64,000 nt of DNA, taken from positions 32,790 through 96,789 of the forward strand of contig NZ_JOEZ01000026.1 in assembly GCF_000721175.1 (NCBI RefSeq), in the 5' to 3' direction. Source of the DNA: Streptomyces anulatus (lineage in GTDB: Bacteria > Actinomycetota > Actinomycetes > Streptomycetales > Streptomycetaceae). Positions within the stretch are counted from its first letter, which is position 1, and each line of letters begins with the position of its first letter. The translations under genes were made by a program, and so were the position numbers. This document shows, in pieces, positions 7,803 to 16,565 of the stretch. The notes beneath the pieces were generated by a model. That model ran no database searches and was not told where the DNA came from. It worked only from the letters and a program-made list of their open reading frames with translations.

Positions 7803-8309
7803 CTACGTCGTCAGTGGCTGACCCGGGAGCGGGCAGTCATCGTGATGGGCGGGCGAGGTGCGGTAGAACGGGGACTCGGCGAGGTCCTGGGCGCCACGCA
7901 GCCAGTCGCCGTAGTCGGCCAGGTTGTTGATGCACACCGTCGGAACGCGCGCTCCGCACTGCGGGCACGGGGCGATGGGGCTCAGGGCGAAATGCCGGGT
8001 GCTGTCGTAGGCGGCTAGGAACTCGCGGGACACGGTTCCGGCCGGGATCTGCAGCCGGATGGCCGGGCTCACTGCCCCTTCGATGAGGGGATGGAGGTCG
8101 TCGGCCTGGCTGATGACGGTGACCCACTGCCTCAGGCGGAGCACGTGGCGCAGCATGGTGCGCGCATAGCCGGCGGTGGCGAAGACGGCGTATGGAGCTG
8201 TCGTGCCGCCGGCCCGGCTCGGCCGGCCTTCTGCTGACCTTTGGCCAGCCGCGCGGAGTGCCGCGTGGTCGAGCCGGGCCAGAGCGCGGGTGCTCATCAT
8301 GAACGGCAT
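7803..8309 (-). CDS. Hypothetical zinc-ribbon-like protein (168 aa)
   Basis: The start at ATG 8309 is chosen because GGAG lies six bases upstream; a longer Pro-rich in-frame extension to 8432 lacks an SD. The C-terminal part has CPQCG, a following C (TVCINN) and HHDDCP, which could form a zinc site. The central region is beta/alpha mixed with IRLQIPAGTVSREFLAAYD. It is the first gene of the operon driven by promoter copy 3, with a leader of about 190 nt. Function unknown. Confidence 0.55.
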   Translation of the reverse strand: MPFMMSTRALARLDHAALRAAGQRSAEGRPSRAGGTTAPYAVFATAGYARTMLRHVLRLRQWVTVISQADDLHPLIEGAVSPAIRLQIPAGTVSREFLAAYDSTRHFALSPIAPCPQCGARVPTVCINNLADYGDWLRGAQDLAESPFYRTSPAHHDDCPLPGQPLTT

Positions 8310-8502
8310 GGGCAACTCCATTGATTGAAGGGCCGGTTGCATGGGAGTTCGGTCCGGGCGCGGCGCAGTGGGCGCCGCGCCCGGGGCCTGTGCCTCCGCT
8401 GTGCTGGGAGGGGGCAGCGGAGGTTGAGCCACACATGGGCGGCATGGGCGGCTCCTTCACAGGGCCGCCGGGCGGCGAGTGTTCACGCCCGACGACACAC
8501 TC

Positions 8503-8531
8503 AAGGTACGGCAGTAAATCCAATTACGCAA
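8503..8531 (-). promoter_or_regulatory. Conserved plasmid promoter, copy 3
   Basis: Minus strand: -35 TTGCGT (8526-8531), a 17-bp spacer starting AATTGGATTTA, -10 TACCTT (8503-8508). It is divergent from copy 4; the two -35 boxes are 34 bp apart. Confidence 0.75.
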
Positions 8532-8565
8532 CACGAGGAGTAGAAGGTGTGGTCGATCAGGGGAG

Positions 8566-8594
8566 TTGCATAATTGGAAATAGTGCTGTAGAGT
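8566..8594 (+). promoter_or_regulatory. Conserved plasmid promoter, copy 4
   Basis: Plus strand: -35 TTGCAT (8566-8571), a 17-bp spacer AATTGGAAATAGTGCTG, -10 TAGAGT (8589-8594). It drives the gamma-glutamylcyclotransferase-like gene, leader about 50 nt. This is one of the best consensus copies. Confidence 0.8.
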
Positions 8595-8652
8595 TGAGTC
8601 ATCAACGCCGGAGAAGGTGACCGGCGAGCAGTACCAGAAAGGTGGCGAACCC

Positions 8653-9075
8653 GTGTTCACCACTGAGCAGAGGCCCGTTTTCGTCTATGGCACGCTCCGT
8701 GCCGGGCAGGGCAACTACTTCGGCATCCTGGAGGGCACCACGATTCAGGAGCGCCCCGCGATCCTGAACGACTACGCGATCTTCGGTTCCGGTGTCCCCT
8801 TCGCGATCCAGCGGGACGGCCGGAAGGTCGTCGGCGAGGTCATGGACGTGGACCCCGAGCAGTGGCCCGACGTGCTCCGTCGGCTCGACCGGCTCGAAGG
8901 CTACCGGGGCGAGGGTCGCAACAACATGTACGACCGCAAGGTCCGCACCGTGACTCTTGCCGACGGCAGCGAGATCGAGGCGTACGTGTACCTCGCGGGC
9001 GAGTCGTCCCGCCGCTGGTTCACCGACGCCGAGGAGATCCCCGACGGTGACTTCGTCAAGGCGGAGTCCCGGTAA
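8653..9075 (+). CDS. Gamma-glutamylcyclotransferase-like (GGCT/AIG2 fold) protein
   Basis: The N-terminus has the family signature FVYGTLRAGQGN (residues about 9-20), which forms the phosphate/substrate-binding loop. The fold continues with a GEVMDVDPEQW...RLDRLEGYRG stretch; the glutamate in LEGY is the usual catalytic position. Length (140 aa) fits the family. Members release 5-oxoproline from gamma-glutamyl amides. In mobile elements they are known to accompany amidoligases and glutamine amidotransferases, as here. GTG 8653 is preferred because AAAGGTGG precedes it; GTG 8617 is possible. Transcribed from promoter copy 4, probably together with the next gene. Confidence 0.85.
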   Translation: MFTTEQRPVFVYGTLRAGQGNYFGILEGTTIQERPAILNDYAIFGSGVPFAIQRDGRKVVGEVMDVDPEQWPDVLRRLDRLEGYRGEGRNNMYDRKVRTVTLADGSEIEAYVYLAGESSRRWFTDAEEIPDGDFVKAESR

Positions 9076-9125
9076 ATCCACACCGCCCTCTGGGGTGGGC
9101 GGATGAACACCCCACCATGCAGTAC

Positions 9126-9156
9126 CCGTCAGGCCGCGCGCGGCGCGGCCTGACGG
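9126..9156 (+). terminator. Hairpin between GGCT-like and amidotransferase genes
   Basis: A 14-bp perfect stem with a three-base loop, with no T-run. It could terminate or attenuate transcription from promoter copy 4 before the amidotransferase gene at 9213. Confidence 0.5.
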
Positions 9157-9212
9157 CTTGAGCAGTACACCTCGGTCTCCTCGCGGAGAATCGAGGCAGA
9201 AAAGGAACAACT

Positions 9213-10151
9213 ATGTGCGGTCTGTTCGGAGTTGTCCGAAACCAGACCTGTGACCCCACCCGCGCCACCATCATGTGCGTTGCCCTGGGCCAGCTGGCCG
9301 AGGAGCGGGGTAAGGACTCGGCGGGGCTGGCATTCGCCATCTCCGCGACGAAGAAGCTCGACCGGCGTCCGGTCACCAACCGTCGCGACGTGACGGCGGG
9401 CGGCTGGCGGATCATCAAGGGACCGGGCCGGTTCCGCGATGTGTGGAAGCCCGCCTACAACAGCGCGCTCGACGCGGCTCCGGTCGCTCTCGGTCACACC
9501 CGCTGGGCGACCCAGGGCGGGACGACGCTGGTCAACTCCAGCCCGCTACAGGTGGGGCAGCTCATCGGCACGCACAACGGAGACGTGGACACCTGGCCGC
9601 TCCGGTCGGAATTCGGTCTCCCGCGTCCGACCGGGGGCACCGACACCGAGGTCCTGTACCAGGCTCTCGATCAGGCGGGCGGGGTCATCCTGCCCACCCT
9701 CGACGTCCTGGAGTCCGTCGTGGGCCGGGCTGCTCTGGTGTGGACCGACCGGCGCTGGCCGCAGCTGGTCATGCTGGCACGCACGGCGGTGAGCCCGCTC
9801 TCCGTCGCTGTCGACACCGAGGGGAACCTCTACTGGGCGTCCAACCCCGGATGGTTCCGCAAGGCCGCTCGCGCGGCGGACGTGACCATCGCCGAGATTC
9901 TGATGGTGCCAGAGGGCACGCTGATGATGATCGACTACTCCTCGGGCAGTCCGGCGCTGGTGGGCGACCGCCGCTTCACCGCGACGGCGCGGGCGAAGGA
10001 CGACCGGCTGGCGCACATCGTCGCCTACCGGGGCTTCAGCATCGAGGACCAGGTGGCCGACGAGGAGGTGTGCAGTCACCGAACGCTGCGTGAGCCCCAG
10101 CGCTCGCGGTCCGTTTCGGCGCCGCTGTGGCTGTCTCCCAGCGGCAAGTAG
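9213..10151 (+). CDS. Stand-alone class II glutamine amidotransferase
   Basis: An Ntn-type glutaminase domain: catalytic Cys2 directly after the initiator Met (MCGLFGVV), the LGHTRWAT motif near residues 92-99, and the IGTHNGDV and GGTDTEVL motifs that bind glutamine. At 312 aa it lacks the sugar-isomerase, PRPP or synthetase domains of GlmS, PurF or AsnB, so it must deliver ammonia to a separate partner. The likely partners are the amidoligases encoded convergently next door. AAGGA before ATG 9213 supports the start, which places Cys2 correctly. The C-terminal 60 residues are basic and of unknown role. Confidence 0.85.
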   Translation: MCGLFGVVRNQTCDPTRATIMCVALGQLAEERGKDSAGLAFAISATKKLDRRPVTNRRDVTAGGWRIIKGPGRFRDVWKPAYNSALDAAPVALGHTRWATQGGTTLVNSSPLQVGQLIGTHNGDVDTWPLRSEFGLPRPTGGTDTEVLYQALDQAGGVILPTLDVLESVVGRAALVWTDRRWPQLVMLARTAVSPLSVAVDTEGNLYWASNPGWFRKAARAADVTIAEILMVPEGTLMMIDYSSGSPALVGDRRFTATARAKDDRLAHIVAYRGFSIEDQVADEEVCSHRTLREPQRSRSVSAPLWLSPSGK

Positions 10152-10170
10152 GTCATCGACCCGGAAGAAG

Positions 10171-10214
10171 AAAGGGGCCGGGGCACCGCAAACTGCGGTG
10201 CCCCGGCCCCTTTT
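10171..10214. terminator. Bidirectional terminator
   Basis: A perfect 17-bp GC-rich stem (10174-10190 with 10194-10210) has a three-base loop, AAA before it and TTTT after it. It separates the convergent amidotransferase (+) and amidoligase (-) genes and would work both ways. Confidence 0.85.
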
Positions 10215-10229
10215 CGCTCTTGACCGGCC

Positions 10230-11849
10230 TCAGTACCGGCCGTCGTGCCAGCGGGTGCCGGCGAACAGCGCGGCCACCTGCGCCCGGTTCTCCTCCCGGC
10301 CGAAAATCCTGTCGGCCATGTCGCGGAACGAACGCGTGGCATTGGTCCATGCCTCGCCGGTCAGAGGTCCACGCTGCCCGGCCTGAGCCCTCGCACGACG
10401 GTGGTGCCCGACCCGCTGCGGAGGCGGCGGCGGAGTGCTGCCGGCCTCCCGCAAAGCCGCATTCGTCAGGCCCAGCGACACGTTGACCTGGGCCTGGATG
10501 GTCCCCGGGTCCAAGGAACCGTCCCACATGCGGAACTCGGCGTGGTCACTCTGCCGTCCGTGCACGGACTGGAAGTTCAGTCCGATGTGATGGCTGTTGT
10601 TGTAGCTCTGGACGGCTGACACTGAGGTGTACGGGCGCGACGGCTGGGTGTTCGGGGTGCACCACTCCAGCCCTCGATGGCGGTCGGCAGCGGGGTTCTG
10701 GGCGAGCCGGTAGATGACGTCCTCGTACCCGGCCACCGTGTTGATCAGCTGGTTGTGGTTCTCGACCGTGTGGTCGTAGTCGGGGACCGCGACGTGGACG
10801 TGGCCGCCCGTTCGCGGACTGGCGATGCCCCCGTTGCGCCGGACGATCTCGCACACCTGCGCCAGGTTGTTCCAGGTCTGCGGCTCGTCATAGAGAATGG
10901 GCGAGACGATCTCACCGGCGACAGTGCTGTCGTACTCCAGCCGCCACGCGTTCGGTGCGTCGGTGTAGCCCGCGCGCGCCGAGGCATGCCAACCGTTCAC
11001 GTTGGCGTCCGGTGCGATCCCCGCTTCGTGGAGTTCGCGCGCGATGCGCCGGCTGGCGGCCTGCCGCTCGGAGTGCGTCATGGAGGCCGGGTAGTCGAAT
11101 TCGATCTCGACACCGAACGCGCGGCCGCCCTCACGGGCGCCGAGGCCGCCCGTGGCGTTCTCCGTCATGTAGGGCACCAGAGGCTCGCCCGCCCGCTGGC
11201 GCTCTCGGGCCTGGTCGTACGCCTCCTGGAAGGCGTCCATGTCCTCCAGGTAGGAGCGCACCGCGGGCTGGGCCGCCCGCTCGGCGCGCGCCTGGTCCTG
11301 TGCGGCGATCGAGGCGGCGTGCTCGGCCGCAACTTCGTCGAGGACTTCCTGGGCCGCGGCCCGGTCGACCGCGGAGCGGCCGCTCGAGCCGAGCTGATCC
11401 TGAACCAGGTTGGCTATGGCGCCCTGGTGAACGCAGGTGCCGTCCTCGTCGCCGGCGTGCATGTCGCCGCCGGTGCACCTCAAGTTTTCCGGGCTGACCT
11501 GGAGTTGGCCGTCCGGGCCGCGGCTGACCCGGACGTCGCCCTCGATGAAGTGGCGTCCGTCCTCGTCGGAGACGCTGGCCCCCACCTGAACCAGGGCGTC
11601 CTGGTCGTCGGTCACTTGGCCCCGGATGATGTCAGGGTTGCGCGGCAGGAACAGCAGGTGGTCGTCGCCGCTGACCACGTAGGTCTGCAGGATCGGAGCA
11701 TCGGCCGAGGTGGTGTCGACGATGCGGACCGCTGTGCGCTCCGGCCGCTCCTCAATGGTGAGCGGCGCGGCCTCGGCGACGAGCGTGTCCGTGCCTCGTG
11801 TGGGCGCGACGCTGTGGTGCTGGTGGTCTATTCGGCTTCCCGACCCCAC
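10230..11849 (-). CDS. Amidoligase (COOH-NH2 ligase superfamily), paralogue 1
   Basis: The conserved core begins near residue 230 with GGLGAREGG followed by FGVEIEFD, whose acidic pair binds ATP-Mg. Then come AWRLEYDSTVAGEIVSPIL, QTWNNLAQVCEIVRRNGG and TGGHVHVAV, the E/D, IVSP and GGHVH signatures of the amidoligase_2 family. Such enzymes make ATP-dependent amide bonds in unknown peptides or metabolites. The N-terminus carries the motif GSGSRIDHQHH shared by all three paralogues, which with an upstream GAGGGG supports the GTG at 11849. The N-terminal 200 residues are longer than in paralogues 2 and 3 and contain a small Cys pair. It ends at the bidirectional terminator. Confidence 0.85.
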   Translation of the reverse strand: MGSGSRIDHQHHSVAPTRGTDTLVAEAAPLTIEERPERTAVRIVDTTSADAPILQTYVVSGDDHLLFLPRNPDIIRGQVTDDQDALVQVGASVSDEDGRHFIEGDVRVSRGPDGQLQVSPENLRCTGGDMHAGDEDGTCVHQGAIANLVQDQLGSSGRSAVDRAAAQEVLDEVAAEHAASIAAQDQARAERAAQPAVRSYLEDMDAFQEAYDQARERQRAGEPLVPYMTENATGGLGAREGGRAFGVEIEFDYPASMTHSERQAASRRIARELHEAGIAPDANVNGWHASARAGYTDAPNAWRLEYDSTVAGEIVSPILYDEPQTWNNLAQVCEIVRRNGGIASPRTGGHVHVAVPDYDHTVENHNQLINTVAGYEDVIYRLAQNPAADRHRGLEWCTPNTQPSRPYTSVSAVQSYNNSHHIGLNFQSVHGRQSDHAEFRMWDGSLDPGTIQAQVNVSLGLTNAALREAGSTPPPPPQRVGHHRRARAQAGQRGPLTGEAWTNATRSFRDMADRIFGREENRAQVAALFAGTRWHDGRY

Positions 11850-11851
11850 GA

Positions 11852-12394
11852 TCATTCCCCTCGGACATTGGGCGGCAGCGCGCCCTGCTCGGCGGCCACG
11901 TGGATCACGCCGGCCTGGTGCAGCGAGACCAGCAGGCTCCACTCGTCGTCCGGCTCGATCCAGATCAGCGCGCCCTCGGGTCCCTCAGGCCGCGGCAGAC
12001 GGCCGGCCGGCTTGTAGAACGTGGTCACCAGCACCAGCGGGACGGGAGCGTCCCAGCGGCTGACAACCGGCGGCGTGTCCCGCGGGGCGAGGATTGCCTG
12101 CTGCTGCTCGGGGGAGCACTGCCCGAACTCCTCCGATGCCGCGAGCACAGCCTGCAGCTGGACCTGAAGACGCAAGGCGAGCCGGATTCGGGCAGCCGCC
12201 TTCTCCTTCGGGCTCACCAGCTCGGGGTACTCCGGGATCAGGCCTTCCATGAGCTCGGTCGGGGTATCGGCGTAACCGCGCCAGCTCCCGCCGTCGTAGA
12301 TCATCTCGAAGACGTAGTTGCTGCCGTCGTCCTTGGTCGGAGGGTCGAGAGGCGTGGCAGCCGAGGAGGCATTGCGGGTGCGGATGAACGTCAT
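11852..12394 (-). CDS. Hypothetical protein between amidoligases (180 aa)
   Basis: The ATG at 12394 has GGAG five bases upstream, and the stop lies two bases before the next start. Mixed alpha/beta: FEMIYDGGSWRGYADT, a helical EKAAARIRLALRLQVQLQAV segment, then a C-terminal beta-rich part (PLVLVTTFYKPAG, ALIWIEPDDEWSLL). No cysteines of note and no membrane segment. Its position between two amidoligases suggests it serves the same pathway. No family recognised. Confidence 0.6.
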   Translation of the reverse strand: MTFIRTRNASSAATPLDPPTKDDGSNYVFEMIYDGGSWRGYADTPTELMEGLIPEYPELVSPKEKAAARIRLALRLQVQLQAVLAASEEFGQCSPEQQQAILAPRDTPPVVSRWDAPVPLVLVTTFYKPAGRLPRPEGPEGALIWIEPDDEWSLLVSLHQAGVIHVAAEQGALPPNVRGE

Positions 12395-12409
12395 GACATC
12401 TCCAAGGGG

Positions 12410-13873
12410 TTAGCGGCGCTGCCAGCGGGTTTCGTGGAATAGAGCGGTGGCCTGAGCCTTATCCTCAGGGCGCTGGAACAGCGAGTCGACCAGTTGCCGG
12501 AAGTTAGCGGTAGTCGTACGCCAATCGTCACCGGACAGCCGCCGCCGCTGCCCGAGTCCGGCCTGACGTCGCTGCTCACGGTGGCTACCCAACTCCATAC
12601 GCGGACCAGAGACGGCGGTGTCCTGCCGCACGGCCGCGGCGGCCATGCCCAGGGAGAGCTTCACCTGCGTCTGGATCACGGACGGGTTGAGGGAGCCGTC
12701 CCACAGCCGGAACTCGCCGTGGGCGCTCTGCCCGCCGCGCCGAGCCCCGCTGAGATTCACCGCCTGCCCATGGAACGAACTGATCTCCGAGATCGCCGAA
12801 TATCCCTCGGACGGCACGGGGTTAGGGCTGCACCAGCGCGTGCCCCGGTGCTGGTTCCCCTCGGAGGCGGGGTTCTGCGCGAGCCGGTACAGCACATCCT
12901 CATGGGCCTTGTACATCTGCATGAGGCGCGTGTGGTTGGCGACGTCGTGGTCGAAGTCGTGCATGCCCACGTGCACGTGACCGCCGGTTCCGAACGACGC
13001 GCGGCCGCCGTTACGCTCGATGATCTCGCAGGCCGTGGCGAGGTTCTGCCAGGTCTGCGGCTCGTCGTACAGGATCGGCGAGACCAGCTCGCCGGCCACG
13101 GTGCAGTCCGACTCAAGCCGCCATGCGTTCGGCTCGTCGGTGTATCCCGCGCTCTGCTGCGAGTGGTAGCCGTACTGCCGGGCCGTGCGGGACAGGCCGG
13201 CGTCGCGTAGTTCACGGGCGATGTTCTGGATCGCCTGCTGCCTGTCGACGCCGGGCTCGATGTCGAACTCGATCTCCACTCCGAAGCCGCGGCCGCCCTC
13301 GCGGGCGCCGAGACCGCCAGTGGCGTTCTCCGTCATGTAGGGGACGACCTGCTCACCGCGTTCGGCGCGGTCGCGGGCGGCGTCGTAGTCGCGCTGGAAG
13401 GCGTCGAAGTCCTCCGTGTAGCTGACCTCGTCGGGCGGCCACTGTTCGCGGGCCTGCTCCTGGAGCGAGGTGGCGGCCTGGTGCTCGGCGGCGACCTCGT
13501 CCAGGACCTGCTGCGCCGCGGCCCGCTGGACAGCCCGCTCCTCCGCACTGCCCCATTCCGGCGGGAGGTCCCGCTGCTGGGGTACGGACACGCCTGTGCC
13601 GGCGGCCTGCACGATCTGCTCGTCGAGCGAGTCCTCGGCATGCCCGAACTCATCCTGTAGACGCTGGCGGAGCTCGTAGAACTCGGCGAGCTCCTCCGGG
13701 TTCTCGCGGCGCTCGGCTACGGCCGTGCCGAGCTGCAGCACGCGGCTGACCAACTGCTGGTGTTCGTCCTCGGGGGACAGGCTGACTCCCTGGCTGGGAG
13801 CGCTGATGGTGGTGCCTGCCGCGGTGGTGGCGACGAGGTGGTGCTGATGATCGATTCTGCTGCCGGATCCCAT
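12410..13873 (-). CDS. Amidoligase, paralogue 2
   Basis: Same architecture as its neighbours: N-terminal MGSGSRIDHQHH, a helical VQRAAAQQVLDEVAAEH segment, then the catalytic core with GGLGAREGG, FGVEIEFD, AWRLESDCTVAGELVSP, QTWQNLATACEIIERNGG and TGGHVHVGM. All positions expected for ATP and acidic-substrate binding are kept. 487 aa. The ATG at 13873 has AAAGGGGG upstream. It is 80 bp from paralogue 3 and 15 bp from the following gene, in one leftward operon. Substrate unknown; the partner ammonia source is probably the class II amidotransferase. Confidence 0.87.
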   Translation of the reverse strand: MGSGSRIDHQHHLVATTAAGTTISAPSQGVSLSPEDEHQQLVSRVLQLGTAVAERRENPEELAEFYELRQRLQDEFGHAEDSLDEQIVQAAGTGVSVPQQRDLPPEWGSAEERAVQRAAAQQVLDEVAAEHQAATSLQEQAREQWPPDEVSYTEDFDAFQRDYDAARDRAERGEQVVPYMTENATGGLGAREGGRGFGVEIEFDIEPGVDRQQAIQNIARELRDAGLSRTARQYGYHSQQSAGYTDEPNAWRLESDCTVAGELVSPILYDEPQTWQNLATACEIIERNGGRASFGTGGHVHVGMHDFDHDVANHTRLMQMYKAHEDVLYRLAQNPASEGNQHRGTRWCSPNPVPSEGYSAISEISSFHGQAVNLSGARRGGQSAHGEFRLWDGSLNPSVIQTQVKLSLGMAAAAVRQDTAVSGPRMELGSHREQRRQAGLGQRRRLSGDDWRTTTANFRQLVDSLFQRPEDKAQATALFHETRWQRR

Positions 13874-13953
13874 GGGTACGGCCCCCTTTCAGTGATCTGG
13901 CCGACCGAGGCGGTGCAGGTCGGCGGCGTGATGTGCGGACGTGACGGCGGGCG

Positions 13954-15429
13954 CTACCAGCCCTGGTACTCGGGTTGTTGCCAGCGGGTGACCGCGTAGA
14001 GCGAAGCCGCCTGCTGCATCTGTGCGCGCCGGTGGAAGATCTCGTCGGCGAACTGGCGGAAGTGGAGGCTGTTGGTCTCCAGCTCCCCGACGCTGAGGCG
14101 GTGATCGGGCCCCCAGTCCTGCCGGTGGCGGCCGAGCGGCATCCGCTCCCCGCGCCGGGTTTGCGCAGCACTGCCGCGCACGGCCGCGTTCACCATGCCC
14201 AGGGAGAGGTTGATCTGCGTCTGGATGACGGCGGGGTCCACCGAGCCGTCCCACAGCCGGAACTCGCCGTGGTCGCTGCGCCGGCCGTGTGCTGCTGAGA
14301 GGTTGACCGCGAGGCCGTGGCCGTTGCGCTGCACCTCGCTCAGTGAGCGGTATCCGCCTGTGGGCACGAAGTTGGGCTCGCACCATTCGGTCCCGCGGTG
14401 TGCGGAGTCGGGGGCGATGCGATTGGCGGCGAGCCGGAACAGGACGTCCTCGTAGTGGTCGTACATCTGCATGAGGCGGGTGTGGTTGGCGACGTCGTGG
14501 TCGTAGTCGTGCAGGCCGACGTGCACGTGGCCGCCGGTACGTTCGCTGGCGCCGCCACCGTGCCGGCGGACGATCTCGCAGACGGTGGCGAGGTTCTGCC
14601 AGGTCTGCGGCTCGTCGTACAGGATCGGCGAGACGATCTCGCCGGCCACGGTGCAGTCGTCCTCCAGCCGCCAGGCGTTGGGGGCGTCGGTGTAGCCGGC
14701 CGCCGCCTGTGAGTGATAACCGTGTTGCCGGCTGTCCCGCGCCAGACCGGCTTCGTGCAGGTCCCTGCCGATGGCGCGCAGTGCCTCCGCCTGGTCGTCG
14801 TAGTCGCCGTCGGTGACGAACTCGATCTCCACGCCGAAGCCGCGCCCGCCTTCGCGGGCGCCGAGGCCGCCGGTGGCGTCTTCGAGCAGGTAGGGCACTG
14901 CTTCTTCGCCGCGGAGCTCCCGGTCCCACGCGGCGTCGTGGACCTGGCGGAAGGCCTCGAAGTCCTCAACGAAACTGACTTCCCGCTCGTCGGGCCACCG
15001 GTCACGGGCCTGCACCTGGAGCGCCGCGGCAGCGCTGTGCTCGGCGGCGACCTCGTCCAGGACCTGCTGAGCGGCAGCGCGCTGGACGGGGATGTCGGCC
15101 GGTGGCTCGGTGGCCCGGGGCGGGAAACCGGGGCTGTCTTGGTCCTGGACGTCTTCGCGCTCGGCGTCCGCAATGAGGCCGTGTCCGTTCCACAGGTCGT
15201 GCTCCAACCGGAGCCGGTCGCGCAGGCCCCAGTACTCCATCGCTTCCTCGAGCGAGGCCCGTCCGTTGTTCGCCTCCCACCGGGCCTGGATCGCCAGAGC
15301 TTGGTCGATGAGTTCACGCTGGCCCTCGGGCATGAGGTCGACCCGCTCGGCCGGGGCCTCGATGGTCAGCCCCGCCGCGGTGGTGGCGACGAGGTGGTGC
15401 TGGTGGTCGATCCGGCTGCCCGAGCCCAT
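13954..15429 (-). CDS. Amidoligase, paralogue 3
   Basis: The start at ATG 15429 gives the same MGSGSRIDHQHH N-terminus as paralogue 2, with GAGG seven bases upstream, and leaves two bases after the stop of the upstream gene. The frame is open far upstream, but that part overlaps the DUF4417-like gene and is spurious. The core has GGLGAREGG, FGVEIEFV, AWRLEDDCTVAGEIVSP, QTWQNLATVCEIVRRHGG and TGGHVHVGL, so it is predicted to be active. 491 aa. It closely resembles paralogue 2, a tandem duplication that has diverged in the N-terminal third. Confidence 0.87.
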   Translation of the reverse strand: MGSGSRIDHQHHLVATTAAGLTIEAPAERVDLMPEGQRELIDQALAIQARWEANNGRASLEEAMEYWGLRDRLRLEHDLWNGHGLIADAEREDVQDQDSPGFPPRATEPPADIPVQRAAAQQVLDEVAAEHSAAAALQVQARDRWPDEREVSFVEDFEAFRQVHDAAWDRELRGEEAVPYLLEDATGGLGAREGGRGFGVEIEFVTDGDYDDQAEALRAIGRDLHEAGLARDSRQHGYHSQAAAGYTDAPNAWRLEDDCTVAGEIVSPILYDEPQTWQNLATVCEIVRRHGGGASERTGGHVHVGLHDYDHDVANHTRLMQMYDHYEDVLFRLAANRIAPDSAHRGTEWCEPNFVPTGGYRSLSEVQRNGHGLAVNLSAAHGRRSDHGEFRLWDGSVDPAVIQTQINLSLGMVNAAVRGSAAQTRRGERMPLGRHRQDWGPDHRLSVGELETNSLHFRQFADEIFHRRAQMQQAASLYAVTRWQQPEYQGW

Positions 15430-15431
15430 AA

Positions 15432-16565
15432 TCAGGCCTCGTTCCGTGGGGTGATCGTGCCGTCGGCGAGGCCGGCGTAGAAGCGGACGTTGGCGGTGAA
15501 CAGGTCCTCGGTGCGCGCGTGGGTGTCGACGCGTCCTTCCTCGGTCATGACGGCGCCGTGGCGGGCGTACTGCAGCGGGTTCTGGCTGATGAGGTAGAGC
15601 CGGCCGGGGAAGAGGGCCTTGAGGGTGGCGATCCGGTCGGCGCGGCTGGCTCCGGTCAGGACCATGGGCAGGTCCGGCGGGAGGGTGGCGGCCAGGTAGG
15701 TAAGACCTGGGACCGCCATCTCCTCCCAGTCGGCCTGCGTGCGGAACGTCTGCAGGTTCATGGCCAGGGCGGGCGGCAGAGCGGGGGTCTCGTCGAGCCA
15801 GTCGAGGTAGCGGTCGAGGTCTTCGAGGCGGAGCCAGTAGATGTTGGGGACTGCAGTGACGCCGGCGGCGGAGAGTTCGGCGGCGAGCATCAGGTTGCGC
15901 CGCATGTTGATCAGGTTCTCGGCGCGGGGCTGGTTGAAGTACATCGACGCGTTCGGGGTGAGTACGAGGTCCCACTTTTGGGCGGCGAGCATCTCGGCGA
16001 AGCCGTCGGCCTTGCGGCGCGTCCAGTACGCCTCGACGAGAGGGTCTTCCGCGTAGCCGCTGAGGATGGCCTTCTGCTCGGGCCGCAGGTTCAGGAACTG
16101 ATGCGCGGTCTGGCCCTCCCAGCGGGGGAACAGCTTGTGCGTCTTGGGGCTGATGACGCGGCGCAGCCCGAGGGCGTACGCGGGCCAGCGGAGCTGGGCG
16201 TCGAGGGTCGGCACGTCGTGTCCGTCGACCTGGGGAGTGAACAGGGGCAGGTCGGGGAGGGTGCCGGGCGCCCGCAGGCCGGTGAAATGCATCGTGCCGC
16301 CGATGTCCTTCATCCAGGCCTCGCGGTCGGGCCGGGTGCCGCAGCGGATCGGGCAGCGAGTGCAGGCCAGTCCCGGCTCGCTGCCGGGGAGCGGGTCCTC
16401 GGCGCGGGCGCAGCCGCAGTACTCGCAGCTGGAGGTGCAGCCGGAGCACACGGGTTCGACGGCCCTGGGGTTGTCCATGAAGAAGGGGCAGTTGTTGCAG
16501 TCGCAGCCGGAGGCGGGTGCCGGAACGGGCTTGCCGACTCCGGGCATGGGCAGGGGGACAGTCAT
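15432..16565 (-). CDS. Cys-rich N-terminus, DUF4417-like protein
   Basis: 377 aa. The first 80 residues hold many cysteines (CDCNNCPFF, CSGCTSSCEYCGC, CTRCPIRC), a likely Fe-S or zinc-binding module. The rest looks like a TIM-barrel-type domain: LVLTPNASMYFNQPRAENLINMRRN, TAVPNIYW, LTGASRADR, LYLISQNP. The NASMY/NIYW pattern resembles the phage-associated DUF4417 family, whose function is unknown. ATGA overlaps with the upstream ParB-like stop, and the gene runs directly into amidoligase 3, so all are co-translated. A role in producing or loading the amidoligase substrate is only a guess. Confidence 0.6.
   Translation of the reverse strand: MTVPLPMPGVGKPVPAPASGCDCNNCPFFMDNPRAVEPVCSGCTSSCEYCGCARAEDPLPGSEPGLACTRCPIRCGTRPDREAWMKDIGGTMHFTGLRAPGTLPDLPLFTPQVDGHDVPTLDAQLRWPAYALGLRRVISPKTHKLFPRWEGQTAHQFLNLRPEQKAILSGYAEDPLVEAYWTRRKADGFAEMLAAQKWDLVLTPNASMYFNQPRAENLINMRRNLMLAAELSAAGVTAVPNIYWLRLEDLDRYLDWLDETPALPPALAMNLQTFRTQADWEEMAVPGLTYLAATLPPDLPMVLTGASRADRIATLKALFPGRLYLISQNPLQYARHGAVMTEEGRVDTHARTEDLFTANVRFYAGLADGTITPRNEA

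Noticed and set aside
10677..12017. 446-codon plus-strand frame opposite the amidoligase 1 gene
   Set aside because: Antisense shadow of a gene with clear family motifs.
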